The notes under the pieces are model-generated. The model made no database searches. It was given only the letters and a program-made list of their open reading frames with translations, and had not been told where the DNA came from. A DNA stretch of 40,521 nucleotides from JAHBNG01 sp039028975 (GTDB lineage: Bacteria > Chloroflexota > Anaerolineae > Caldilineales > Caldilineaceae). Positions 1 to 7,339 of the stretch are shown here, in pieces; positions within the stretch are counted from its first letter, which is position 1, and the number at the start of each line of letters is the position of its first letter. The stretch is taken from the NCBI GenBank assembly GCA_039028975.1, contig JBCCHB010000147.1, positions 1-40,521 on the forward strand, read 5' to 3'. The translations under genes were made by a program, and so were the position numbers.

Positions 1-2
1 AA

Positions 3-110
3 AAAAAGTTGCAGGCTTTGCGTCAACAGCTTCGCAACATCCACCACTTCCGCGCTCATCCCGATGATTTCTTAGCTCATACTGAGTACCTTTGGACCCT
101 TCCTTACTAA
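3..110 (+). CDS. C-terminal end of an unrecognised protein (partial)
   Basis: An open frame enters from the left edge and stops with TAA at 108-110. It encodes about 35 residues ending in HTEYLWTLPY. The stretch is rich in Leu, Gln, Arg and His and reads like a genuine protein C-terminus. It is followed 40 bases later by a strong hairpin terminator on the same strand. The family cannot be named from this tail. It is on the plus strand, opposite to most of the element. Confidence 0.5.
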   Translation, partial: KKLQALRQQLRNIHHFRAHPDDFLAHTEYLWTLPY

Positions 111-149
111 ACTTTTGTATGTCCCTTTTGCGGCGACTGCTTTAAAATA

Positions 150-181
150 AAAAGTCCCTTGGAATATTCCAGGGGACTTTT
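150..181 (+). terminator. Near-palindromic rho-independent terminator
   Basis: AAAAGTCCC and GGGACTTTT form the outer stem, and TGGAATATTCCA forms a palindromic inside. Because the whole site is nearly symmetric, it could stop transcription from either side. It most simply ends the gene that stops at 110. Bases 182-470 hold no convincing gene. Confidence 0.75.
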
Positions 182-487
182 GTTTATAAAGTGAGGGGGA
201 GGCAACGAGATTCGTAAGTAAATATTCGTTATCCAGCCACAGAACAAATGTCCATTTCTAACCCGCTCGCAGTATAAATCGATACCGCTCAGTCAGAGAA
301 CCCTCGCCATTTACACACTTTTTCGTACAGAGTGCAGCCGGAAAATCGGCAGCATTGCTATTGCCTTTGCTAAATTTCAAGCAGTTCACTTTCATTGACC
401 AACAAAAGGGATCCCCGTTGTAATACCCCTGTAATACATAACAATACCTTCCTAGTATATAGTATTTACGAAAGGAGGTGATGCAAC

Positions 488-589
488 TTGAAAAGTCTTC
501 ATGACTTCCTAATAGAGAAAGCGTCCGTACTGACGCTAATCATTAGTATTCTAAGCCTGGCAGCTCAACTAATTGAATTAGCTCAATAG
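488..589 (+). CDS. 33-aa hydrophobic peptide, possible type I toxin-like or holin-like peptide
   Basis: A TTG start at 488 lies 8 bases after AAAGGAGGTG, one of the strongest Shine-Dalgarno matches in the window. The 33 residues have a charged N-terminus (MKSLHDFLIEK) followed by one predicted membrane helix (about residues 13-30, LTLIISILSLAAQLIELA). An ATG at 481 leads only to a 7-codon frame. AGAGAAAGCGTCC inside the gene (about 523-535) is complementary to GGACGCTTCTCT just after the stop (588-599), so the mRNA can fold back on itself. A terminator follows at 613. A tiny hydrophobic peptide with a strong RBS, folded mRNA and its own terminator is typical of type I toxins; no antitoxin RNA is demonstrated and no family is recognised. 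Confidence 0.5.
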   Translation: MKSLHDFLIEKASVLTLIISILSLAAQLIELAQ

Positions 590-612
590 GACGCTTCTCT
601 TAATGCTTTAAG

Positions 613-645
613 GCGGGGTACAGACTTCTGTATCTCGCTTTGTCT
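613..645 (+). terminator. Hairpin terminator after the 33-aa peptide
   Basis: GCGGGGTACAGA pairs with TCTGTATCTCGC (12 base pairs, two of them G-U) across a 2-base loop. It is followed by the T-rich TTTGTCTTTATT. It lies 24 bases after the peptide stop and suits a short monocistronic transcript. Confidence 0.65.
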
Positions 646-706
646 TTATTATACAGCTATGCCCTACGATAATCCAGTACCTTATTCTTACGGTTTGCTA
701 TCATCC

Positions 707-907
707 TTACGTAGGTACCTCACCATTCCAACTACGAGACTCCCACACGGCTTTTAAATCAGACAATGCGGTGTCTCGCCCCACCCCAAACTTATCCATG
801 ATGTCAGTTCGAGGCACATCCTCAAACTTCATGCCGCTATAATTTTCTTCCAGCCAAGTAGCCAGTTCTCCATGCCGAATTTGCCTTTTGCTTTGTCGGA
901 CCTCCAC
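707..907 (-). CDS. Small helix-turn-helix protein
   Basis: This 66-aa basic protein has a likely winged-helix or HTH segment around residues 30-55 (IMDKFGVGRDTALSDLKAVW): a helix, a GVGR turn, then a putative recognition helix. This arrangement is common in small regulators and excisionase-like proteins of integrative elements. The start shown is GTG with no strong Shine-Dalgarno; the frame is open a little further upstream (to about 946). It is the last gene of the minus-strand train. A role as regulator or recombination directionality factor is possible but not shown. Confidence 0.55.
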   Translation of the reverse strand: MEVRQSKRQIRHGELATWLEENYSGMKFEDVPRTDIMDKFGVGRDTALSDLKAVWESRSWNGEVPT

Positions 908-1011
908 GCTCTTCTGCGCTAGCCACCAGGAGTGCAGAGATAAGGATCAACAAGGTGGCATCTGTGATCATCCCAACAATAAAGACGAGTACGTACATGC
1001 AAATACTACTC

Positions 1012-1350
1012 CTAATTTGTTCCTATTGTCACATAGTAAGGTGAATGTCGTTCCTTCTCTGCCTGCAAGTGAATCACTTGCTTTTCAAGCAACGAGTTTG
1101 CTCTACTCATGGTCGTAATGGTTACAGCGTCTCGGGTGCTCTGGTCTCGCAATCGAGCATTTTCGGTCCACAGCGCGACCACTACATAGAAGAGGGCAAC
1201 AATTATGCACAGACCAAATATTAACGTCATTGTGCCTATCACAATCCCCCCACCCCAGCCACGCCAGGAAAGCCGAAGCGTCCACCCTTGTGAACCTTTA
1301 CCATTTCGTATCTGTGTAAGGTGGTATTCCACGTCTTGCGCTCTTCCCAT
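1012..1350 (-). CDS. Small membrane protein with coiled-coil tail
   Basis: 112 aa: about 33 mostly soluble residues, one strong membrane segment (about residues 36-61, IVIGTMTLIFGLCIIVALFY), then a charged helical tail rich in Arg, Glu and Gln (ARLRDQSTRDAV onward) that could form a coiled coil. Its first 112 bases overlap the end of the upstream gene in another frame, which is unusually long for this train, so the true start may be further in. No family is recognised. It resembles accessory membrane proteins of conjugative elements in layout only. Confidence 0.5.
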   Translation of the reverse strand: MGRAQDVEYHLTQIRNGKGSQGWTLRLSWRGWGGGIVIGTMTLIFGLCIIVALFYVVVALWTENARLRDQSTRDAVTITTMSRANSLLEKQVIHLQAEKERHSPYYVTIGTN

Positions 1351-1733
1351 CGGTCGCTACACTTCACGACTAGCGGCCTCTTATGCCAATCTTGGGGCAC
1401 GCCTACCACCAATGGGGTGCCATTCAGCGAGGATGACGTGCTCCCTTTCCACCTCATCTGAACTCGATTTTTGCTGGCTGGTTGCAATCCGGCGATATTG
1501 AGCATCTCAACCCAGCCGCCCTTAATATCGAGTAGCTCAAGTAGCTGCTTGCTTGCAGGCAAATGATCGGGGCGCATATTTTGCCATTTGTCGGCTGATG
1601 GGCCGTTCTCGTCGTCGGCCAGCTTACGAATTTCCCTGATGACCTCATCCCTTATGGCTTGTTCGCCTTGCTCCTCCAGAAGCCTCCAGCGGGGCGTCAG
1701 GCGGAATGAGCCTCGACTTTGTTTCTTTGGCAT
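1239..1733 (-). CDS. Unknown protein with an HNR-like DNA-binding motif
   Basis: 164 aa, basic N-terminus. Residues about 60-87 (LPASKQLLELLDIKGGWVEM followed by LNIAGLQP) match the pattern of homing-endonuclease-associated repeats, where an HTH helix precedes G-x-W-x-x-x-L-x-x-A-G-L. A good Shine-Dalgarno (AAAGGAG, 1742-1748) supports the ATG at 1733. No nuclease catalytic motif is visible. The C-terminus is Gly-rich (FGFPGVAGVGGL) and overlaps the next gene. A DNA-binding role is inference from one degenerate motif. Confidence 0.6.
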   Translation of the reverse strand: MPKKQSRGSFRLTPRWRLLEEQGEQAIRDEVIREIRKLADDENGPSADKWQNMRPDHLPASKQLLELLDIKGGWVEMLNIAGLQPASKNRVQMRWKGSTSSSLNGTPLVVGVPQDWHKRPLVVKCSDRWEERKTWNTTLHRYEMVKVHKGGRFGFPGVAGVGGL

Positions 1734-1794
1734 ACTGATTTACTCCTTTACTAATTTATTAGTCTACCGCGGACATAAAGAATACACCGGCCGG

Positions 1795-1842
1795 CCTCGC
1801 TAATTCTGCCGGTGAGGGCCTTCATCAGCAGAATTAGCGAGG
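1795..1842. repeat. 15-bp perfect inverted repeat at the 3' end of the methylase gene
   Basis: CCTCGCTAATTCTGC (1795-1809) and GCAGAATTAGCGAGG (1828-1842) are perfect reverse complements around an 18-base loop. The second arm overlaps the last codons of the methylase gene. There is no U-run on either side, so it is not a classic terminator; it may process or stabilise mRNA between the two genes. Confidence 0.75.
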
Positions 1843-2604
1843 CTGCAGAACACCATGGGCTTGCAGTTGGCTTACTATGCACTGACGCTCCAGCAGCGGA
1901 AGAGATTTAAAGCGCTTCACCCAGCGGCTAGCCTTCCTTTTGATGCGCTCCCTTTCACGAAAATCAGATCCAAGATACCGATAATCATGCAGCTCGACCG
2001 GTTCGGGGTAGTTCGTCCATAGCCATTCTGTGGCCCTGCCGCCTCTTGTTTGGGCTGTAAAAGTAGAGACATTCCATCCCTGAAGCAAGTCCTCATACAG
2101 TTGGGACCAGTATCCGCTAATCATGATTTGGCAGGGAAGAGACTTTAGCAGTTCAAGCAACGCTATGTGATCATCGTCCGTGTATTCGTATCGGTAGTAA
2201 TCCCTCTGTGATGCTCTGCTTCTCATCACGTAGGGTGGATCGGCATAGATAAAGGTTGATGGGGTGAGCAAATGGCGATTATCTTGTAGCCAGGTCAGGC
2301 AGTCACCAACCAGGAACTTGCAGCTGGCATCGCTAGTTGCAACGGTAATACCGTCGGGAGCATCGCCGTGGTTAGCGGTGTCGGCCGACACCGCTATATT
2401 TGATGGTACTGCAGTACCGCCTATTTCAGCGATAACGGCCGACACACAGCATCCATCGCTATCTATAGCGATGGATGCCGGCGCCGGTCTCTTGTGTCGC
2501 AAGACGGCACCGGATCCGAGAAACGGTTCTATGTAAAGCTCGTGCGGTGGAGTCAGATTTATGATGTGCTGGTAGCAGTTGTTTTTTCCGCCTGGGTAAT
2601 TCAT
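1834..2604 (-). CDS. DNA adenine N6-methyltransferase (Dam/D12 class) with palindromic insert
   Basis: 256 aa. The D12-class landmarks are in order: YPGGK at residues 3-7, EPFLGSGAVL (26-35, AdoMet-binding motif I) and ADPPY (121-125, catalytic DPPY). It would transfer a methyl group from S-adenosylmethionine to adenine in DNA, probably protecting or marking the element. AAGGA lies 1-5 bases before the ATG, which is close. Between motif I and DPPY, residues about 43-90 look unlike the family and are encoded by a run of palindromes (2373-2487). No restriction endonuclease gene is adjacent, so it is probably a solitary methylase. Target sequence unknown. Confidence 0.9.
   Translation of the reverse strand: MNYPGGKNNCYQHIINLTPPHELYIEPFLGSGAVLRHKRPAPASIAIDSDGCCVSAVIAEIGGTAVPSNIAVSADTANHGDAPDGITVATSDASCKFLVGDCLTWLQDNRHLLTPSTFIYADPPYVMRSRASQRDYYRYEYTDDDHIALLELLKSLPCQIMISGYWSQLYEDLLQGWNVSTFTAQTRGGRATEWLWTNYPEPVELHDYRYLGSDFRERERIKRKASRWVKRFKSLPLLERQCIVSQLQAHGVLQPR
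2373..2487. repeat. Four successive palindromes inside the methylase gene
   Basis: 2373-2396 is a perfect 24-bp palindrome (half-site TAGCGGTGTCGG). 2405-2418 is GGTACTGCAGTACC, a perfect 14-bp palindrome. 2449-2478 has 14-bp arms (GCATCCATCGCTAT and its complement) around a 2-base centre. 2478-2487 is CCGGCGCCGG. A further ACGGTaatACCGT lies at 2342-2354. All are in frame within a region that the methylase family does not normally contain. Confidence 0.85.
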
Positions 2605-2797
2605 TCCTTAATACCCTTTACTAATCCTCAGACGTGGGAACGAGGCACCTAGTCCCCGCTCCCTCACAATTCCAAATATGTCGTCTGTGCCGTTGCGGCT
2701 TGGCGCTCTTTTCCAGCCTGGAGTTTCAAGCCAAGCCCAGCGGCGTGTATATCAAGCGCCAGATGCCCGTGCGAGGGATGGTGCAGGATATATAAGA

Positions 2798-3211
2798 TTA
2801 CGGCCTCGATAGTTGTCCAGCTACCAGAGCGCGCACGGTCTGCATCTCCTCATTGCGCCATGCAGAATGAACAAATATACGAGTCTCACCCAAGTTGTGT
2901 CCATTCGCCTTTAGGTACTCTTCGCAGCCGTTCTCGGTTAGGCAACAGGTGACGAACTCCCAATATTTGTGTGTGTACACTCTTCTATAGGAATCAGGGA
3001 TACGGCCGTTGCATTTAAGGATAGAATCAAGCAGCTCTGCAATGCCCTCCTCAATGATTTCGCCATCTGAATCAAGCCAGACCCACTCATCGCTGTATGA
3101 AGAATCCAATCCGTAAACCGTCCGCCTACTCTCTACCACAAACAAAGGGGACTCTGTGGCCCGGTTGTCTTGTTCCATCATATCTTTGGCTATTTTTTGT
3201 ATTTCACGCAT
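2798..3211 (-). CDS. Conserved phage/plasmid-type hypothetical protein
   Basis: 137 aa. Residues 14-35 (DNRATESPLFVVESRRTVYG) match a pattern I recall from small accessory proteins of phages and mobile elements, where RAT-x-x-PLFVV is followed by a Tyr-Gly and acidic, Trp-containing stretch; function unknown. The C-terminal half (residues about 75-130) reads as a compact alpha/beta domain. Start and upstream stop overlap as TAATG, so it is translationally coupled to the membrane-HTH gene. The gap after it (2605-2797) holds no gene I can defend. Confidence 0.7.
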   Translation of the reverse strand: MREIQKIAKDMMEQDNRATESPLFVVESRRTVYGLDSSYSDEWVWLDSDGEIIEEGIAELLDSILKCNGRIPDSYRRVYTHKYWEFVTCCLTENGCEEYLKANGHNLGETRIFVHSAWRNEEMQTVRALVAGQLSRP

Positions 3212-4089
3212 TACGCCACCACCCCATTCAACATTCCACCCTCTCGTAACGCCTCGATATCTCTTTGAATCGTTCGGGCGCTGCTGCCCAGTTGCCGGGC
3301 AAGCTCGCTCTTGTTCAGCTCATCCACAGATGAGCCGTCATAGTCCCGACTCAGCATGTTGAGCAAAACCTGTCGGCGCGATTCGGCATTTGTTCGGCGC
3401 GCCTGCACTGATGCCTCCCTCTTTGCCGGATTCATCTCGGCAGCCATCACGGCATCAGGCTCGGCATTTGTGGGAATCTGGTCGCCCTGCGGCCCTCTTG
3501 GGTTCGGCGCAGGCTCGGCAACTGGGACATATTGCGCTACCATTTCATCGGCCTTGTGGCGTACGATGCGATCTAGGTGGCGCTGAATATAGGCCGCCGA
3601 TTTGGTCGTGTCAACGGCGTCGAGCGTGTCAGCAAACGTCTCAGCTAGCTTAAGCTCTAGCCCCGAGTCAGCCTCATCTATCTTGCGCCTTCGCTCTGCG
3701 GCTTGGTATAGTGACAAGCCGATAGCGGTGAGGCATTCGCCTGCAAAGACGATGCCGAAGCCCATGGCGGCTGATACGCCCATGGTCAGCCCGTGAGCGA
3801 TATAATTTTGGGTTTGCACGAATCCTGATACAAATACCATTGTTAGGGTGACGCCCCCAACGGCTATGTATCGCCGCCTCTGCTTGACCATGTCAATCTT
3901 TGTGAGCATGATCGCACTAGTGGCAACGCCAGCCCCCAATGCTAAGGCCATGAAAAATGCGACGATGCCGTGGTGGTGAGTAGAGATGAAAAAAGCTGAG
4001 ACGTTGCCGATACTGGCGAGAGCAAAGACGACCATGACCGCGTGTACGCTCCGTTCAATTGAAACATGCTTGCTAAAATTTAAAAGCAT
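3211..4089 (-). CDS. Membrane-anchored protein with C-terminal helix-turn-helix
   Basis: 292 aa. Residues about 15-130 hold four predicted membrane helices. Then comes a helical linker (about 130-190), a Pro/Ala-rich flexible part, and a C-terminal HTH (about 245-290, SELARQLGSSARTIQRDIEA), of the MarR/DeoR-like winged type. A strong GGAGG precedes the ATG by about 9 bases. An integral membrane protein with a DNA-binding tail in a translocase-encoding element could tether the element or its transfer origin to the membrane, or act as a one-component regulator. Both ideas are inference. Confidence 0.7.
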   Translation of the reverse strand: MLLNFSKHVSIERSVHAVMVVFALASIGNVSAFFISTHHHGIVAFFMALALGAGVATSAIMLTKIDMVKQRRRYIAVGGVTLTMVFVSGFVQTQNYIAHGLTMGVSAAMGFGIVFAGECLTAIGLSLYQAAERRRKIDEADSGLELKLAETFADTLDAVDTTKSAAYIQRHLDRIVRHKADEMVAQYVPVAEPAPNPRGPQGDQIPTNAEPDAVMAAEMNPAKREASVQARRTNAESRRQVLLNMLSRDYDGSSVDELNKSELARQLGSSARTIQRDIEALREGGMLNGVVA

Positions 4090-4128
4090 GGTATAATCCT
4101 CCGTAGAAATTGTTATGATGATTTGTGG

Positions 4129-4166
4129 AAGCCGTCTCGATGTCCGTCGAGGCGGCTTTTGTTTTA
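4129..4166 (+). terminator. Hairpin with T-run between 4.09 and 4.16 kb
   Basis: AAGCCGTCTCGA and TCGAGGCGGCTT pair (one G-U) around TGTCCG, followed by TTTTGTTTTA on the plus strand. No plus-strand gene enters it. On the minus strand, where the genes lie, there is no T-run, so it may instead be a leader hairpin or attenuator before the membrane-HTH gene. Confidence 0.55.
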
Positions 4167-4415
4167 TGGGGCAATACCTTTCTTCCCTCTCCTGGGCTTT
4201 TTACGCGTTATTTTTGTAGTGTGGGAATTCGCCGCCCTGCTTTCGGAATGGTTGTACTTGCCATTGTATCCGCTACCCCTAGGATCACTGCTTAGGTCGA
4301 GCCTGAACAGTCTGCCCAGTGTTGATTTAGTTATCTTCGAGTACTTTTTTCGGTCTCCGGTTACAGTCCGTTTGATAATATTCCCTTTTTTATCATGGTA
4401 GCATGTGATTTTCAT
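4164..4415 (-). CDS. Small Lys/Arg-rich protein
   Basis: 83 aa, very basic (tail TTKITRKKPRRGKKGIAP), no membrane segment. AAAGGA lies about 9 bases before the ATG. The start overlaps the end of the translocase gene by 23 bases, so it is part of the same operon. The composition suggests nucleic-acid binding; no family is recognised. A possible helper of the translocase, by position only. Confidence 0.6.
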   Translation of the reverse strand: MKITCYHDKKGNIIKRTVTGDRKKYSKITKSTLGRLFRLDLSSDPRGSGYNGKYNHSESRAANSHTTKITRKKPRRGKKGIAP

Positions 4416-6201
4416 GGTTGTTTTCCTTTCGACAATTTGAATAGTTCTCGATCACATCATCCAGCCATTGCCTACGGTCGCCATTCTTGCCACCCCAGAC
4501 GGCAAAATAAACAGCTTCACGGCTCGGTAGGTTGCTATGGGCGGCTAGCACATATTGCGTTTCTGCTGGCGTCTCTGCTGGCCCTGTTAGCTTAGGCAGC
4601 TCATCAATAAGAACCTGATTACGAGACTTACCAGACAGCCTGGAATAAAGGCTCCAATCAACATCGTTATAACTCGTTATAGGCTCGTTATGGGACTCGT
4701 TATCATAACGGTTATGCTCGTTACTTGTAACGGTTATGGAATCTTTTTCACTCGAGTAACGACTTTTTTCAGTGTATATCTGAGAGCCTGTAACTAACGA
4801 AAAAACGTTCTTAGCACCTTGTTTTGGCAAACCCATCAAATCACAATCAGATTCTGTGTAGAATGTGAGGAATTTTTGCTCTTCAGATGCCTCGTAATCA
4901 ACAAACTCACCACGATTCAATAACTTGACATCCTTTGGCACGTCAAGCACTTTGTACTGGTGACCTGGTAGCTTATAGGCGACGTATTTCAGATTAGCCT
5001 TGATGCTATTGTTGTAGACATCACCTGTAATCGTTTGGTCCAACATGACCACGTGGATCCCCGTCGCCCTGGCCCTCTTCAAGATGGAGCCGAGAATTCC
5101 TACGATGGATTTAGCCAGCTTGCTATCTATTGCCCTGATTCCCTCGACGGTCCCACCAAACTCTTCTATGATGATAAGCAGCCTATCTATCGGTTGATCA
5201 CTTTGCCGATTATAGGCGTCTAACTCTGCGCACCTGGCGTTAGACAGAAGTGCTTCACGATTCTTGAATTCCTGCTCCAACTGCACCACAAAATCCCACA
5301 TATTGTTTTCATCAATCGGGAACCATTCGATTAGGCCGACATCGTGGTATTTTCTGAAGTCTAAGCCGCCTTTGCCATCGGCTACGATAGTGTGAAATCC
5401 ATTGACCCGAGCATAGGCCATCAGCATGAGCGCTAGTTGAGTTTTACCCTGCCCCTTGGCCCCGCAAATCAGGAGATTGCAGTCGTCCTTAATGGTGAAC
5501 TCTGACAATTCACCTGTGGTCTGTGACTGCCCTAGCACCCATGCATAGCGATCTGAGTAATTCATTAGGTCCCGTGTTCCACTGGCCAACTCAATCTCAG
5601 CATTGTCAGGAAGTAGCACCATCTCTCGTTCCACGTGCTTAACCTCATACTGCGGCAAATCGTGCTGGCGATAGGCGCCAAGCGCTGTCTTGGCCTTCCC
5701 GCTGGTCCATTGTGTACCGTCATTCAGTGCGTGGATCCGCTCAGCTTGGGCATGGATCATCAATTTGGCTGCTGTGGTCTGGTTGGCGTACACCTGCCCT
5801 GACTGAAGGTCGAACGTCTCTGAGGTAAACACATCTAGAAGGTATCGACCGTTTCCGGCAACCTTGTAGCGCTCCATGTTGGCGGTGCGAACCCTGGCAC
5901 GCAAAAGCAAGTTTCCATTCCACAGGAGAGCCACCACGACCGCCAAAACGACGACGTAAAACAGGACCGTGAGCAATGCATCTATCGCTTCTGTGACGAG
6001 TTCCGCACGCTCTGCACGCTCTTCAGCCCTCTTGCGCTCCAACTCGGTTTGAATGCGCTCACGTTCCAGCAGTTCGCGTTTCATTTCGCGGTCGATGCTG
6101 ATGTCGCGGAAAAGCATGGACGCAATCAGGAAGACGACAACTCCAGCCACAACAGGAACGACGAAGGCACGAGTCGTTATTCGGTTAGTTGCGTGTCTCA
6201 T
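4393..6201 (-). CDS. FtsK/SpoIIIE-type DNA translocase, putative Tra protein
   Basis: About 602 aa. Two N-terminal membrane segments (about residues 13-32 and 76-98) flank a charged coiled coil. The motor domain has Walker A GAKGQGKTQ (249-257), Walker B LLIIIEE (343-349) and the RARATGIHVVMLDQT segment, where FtsK proteins have GRAxGIHLxLATQ. The C-terminal 90 residues could form a winged-helix DNA-binding part. Proteins of this kind move double-stranded DNA; in AICEs (TraSA/TraB) one such hexamer does all the transfer. Two in-frame ATGs exist (6207, 6201); the second is better placed behind GTGAGGG. It is too short and lacks the chromosomal gamma domain, so it is not the host FtsK. Confidence 0.88.
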   Translation of the reverse strand: MRHATNRITTRAFVVPVVAGVVVFLIASMLFRDISIDREMKRELLERERIQTELERKRAEERAERAELVTEAIDALLTVLFYVVVLAVVVALLWNGNLLLRARVRTANMERYKVAGNGRYLLDVFTSETFDLQSGQVYANQTTAAKLMIHAQAERIHALNDGTQWTSGKAKTALGAYRQHDLPQYEVKHVEREMVLLPDNAEIELASGTRDLMNYSDRYAWVLGQSQTTGELSEFTIKDDCNLLICGAKGQGKTQLALMLMAYARVNGFHTIVADGKGGLDFRKYHDVGLIEWFPIDENNMWDFVVQLEQEFKNREALLSNARCAELDAYNRQSDQPIDRLLIIIEEFGGTVEGIRAIDSKLAKSIVGILGSILKRARATGIHVVMLDQTITGDVYNNSIKANLKYVAYKLPGHQYKVLDVPKDVKLLNRGEFVDYEASEEQKFLTFYTESDCDLMGLPKQGAKNVFSLVTGSQIYTEKSRYSSEKDSITVTSNEHNRYDNESHNEPITSYNDVDWSLYSRLSGKSRNQVLIDELPKLTGPAETPAETQYVLAAHSNLPSREAVYFAVWGGKNGDRRQWLDDVIENYSNCRKENNHENHMLP

Positions 6202-6273
6202 TTGCATCCCTCACCGGTACTTTGTTCCCGCTGGCGGTATATAGAAAGTTAGGCGCCTGGCTGTCATACTGAT

Positions 6274-6579
6274 TCATATCGCCGCCCACGTCATCCCCCG
6301 CTGACTCATTTGGCTCCCCCACTGAAGCCGTATCCCTAGCAGAATTGTCAGACGGGGTAGGCCGAAAGGGGCAGCACTCGCCTTGCCCTTTCGATTGATA
6401 ATACACAGGTACATGATGCCCATGAACATCATGATGATGCACAGAACCTGTACCATCAGAGTCCACAGCTCTGGTATGGCAATGCCGATAGCAGTAAAGG
6501 CCATGGACAGACCAAAGATAAAAATGGTGAGCGCTGCTAGGGCTGGGTGATTCTGCAACGCCTTTACAATCGTTTCCAC
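6274..6579 (-). CDS. Small two-helix membrane protein, possibly frameshifted
   Basis: GTG at 6579 follows AAAGGA by 10 bases. The product has two membrane helices (ALAALTIFIFGLSMAFTAIG and WTLMVQVLCIIMMFMGIMYL) and then a basic KGKASA. Past about 6375 the frame gives an odd tail (GLPRLTILLGIRLQWGSQM). A second frame, open down to 6185, gives a more natural acidic tail (GEPNESAGDDVGGDMNQYD) that would overlap the translocase start. A one-base indel in the G/A runs near 6365-6380 is therefore likely, making the true gene about 6185-6579. Its place just before the translocase suggests a membrane partner. Confidence 0.55.
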   Translation of the reverse strand: METIVKALQNHPALAALTIFIFGLSMAFTAIGIAIPELWTLMVQVLCIIMMFMGIMYLCIINRKGKASAAPFGLPRLTILLGIRLQWGSQMSQRGMTWAAI

Positions 6580-6696
6580 GATAATCAGATCCTTTCTTTG
6601 ACAATGTACGCGGCAACCGGATATGATTACTGCGTACTTCTCGGTACATTCGGAGCCAAGCAGGCCGTGAGCAGGCATTGCTTGGCTCTTTGCTTT

Positions 6697-6945
6697 CTAG
6701 GCAGCGGTGGCCTCTGGCTGTGCCTCTTCGTGGAGGCCGATGAGCAGGTCGTAGCCCACTAAGCCATCGAGCTTGTATGAATCCTCCAACTCTAAATCAA
6801 CAACCAGCGGGTCACGCAGATCGTCTGCCCCCTCCTTTCCAAGCGCCCTCTCGGCAGTGGCGATCTCGGTCGTCGCTTTGATAAGTGCTCGCCTCATTTC
6901 GGTGAGACTTGCTCCCGTGGCCGTGATATGCATTTGTAATTTCAT
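6697..6945 (-). CDS. Small unknown protein
   Basis: 82 aa starting MKLQMHITATGASL. AAGGAGG 3 bases before the ATG defines the start; a longer frame upstream lacks support. ATGA overlap with the preceding gene shows translational coupling. The sequence is acidic at the C-terminus, with a helical central part (EMRRALIKATTEIATAERAL). Function unknown. Confidence 0.65.
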   Translation of the reverse strand: MKLQMHITATGASLTEMRRALIKATTEIATAERALGKEGADDLRDPLVVDLELEDSYKLDGLVGYDLLIGLHEEAQPEATAA

Positions 6946-7325
6946 GCTACCTCCTTGATTAATTCCATCTGTTCTATTTCCGGCTCCATTTCGCTGATGG
7001 CCGGAGGGACCTCTAGCCCTAGCGCCAGAGCCATGCGGCCCAGGGCCTTGCCGGCCGTATCGCACTCGGCCATTTTGCGCTCTTGCTTTTTGGGATTCTC
7101 TTTGAAGACCCGCTCCCTCATGCCTCGCTCTGTGGCAATGAAGCTGCGGGCGGTGAGATAGTCCGCCTGAAGTGCTGAGCCTGGCTCGATTAAGGTGGCG
7201 GCTTGGATGGCTGCCACCGCTTTGTCAATAGCTTCGCATCCGTCCGTGCGAACAAGAGCATTGTCGTGGGCGGCCATGGAGCGCCGCGCGTGGTTGAGTT
7301 CTGCGATAATTTCTTCTTTGGTCAT
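6942..7325 (-). CDS. Small helical unknown protein
   Basis: 127 aa, almost wholly helical, alternating acidic and basic stretches with many Ala and Glu. No membrane segment or known motif. AGGAG lies about 8 bases before the ATG. The stop overlaps the next start (ATGA). Its neighbours on both sides are also small accessory proteins, so it belongs to the same transcription unit. Confidence 0.65.
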   Translation of the reverse strand: MTKEEIIAELNHARRSMAAHDNALVRTDGCEAIDKAVAAIQAATLIEPGSALQADYLTARSFIATERGMRERVFKENPKKQERKMAECDTAGKALGRMALALGLEVPPAISEMEPEIEQMELIKEVA

Positions 7326-7339
7326 GGAGGATCTCCTGC

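Noticed and set aside
86..95. GTACCTTTGG, identical to 11424-11433 at the right att site; possible left att
   Set aside because: Only 10 bases, inside a coding tail, with no T arm or anticodon sequence beside it; a real att repeat should include the tRNA part.
2605..2797. Minus-strand frame reading ILHHPSHGHLALDIHAAG
   Set aside because: Protein-like in part, but it has no acceptable start codon or RBS; could be a leftover 3' end, not claimed as a gene.
6185..6649. Full 154-codon minus-strand frame as a separate gene
   Set aside because: Its first two thirds are His/Tyr-rich antisense-like shadow of the two-helix protein; only its tail looks real, which is better explained by a frameshift.
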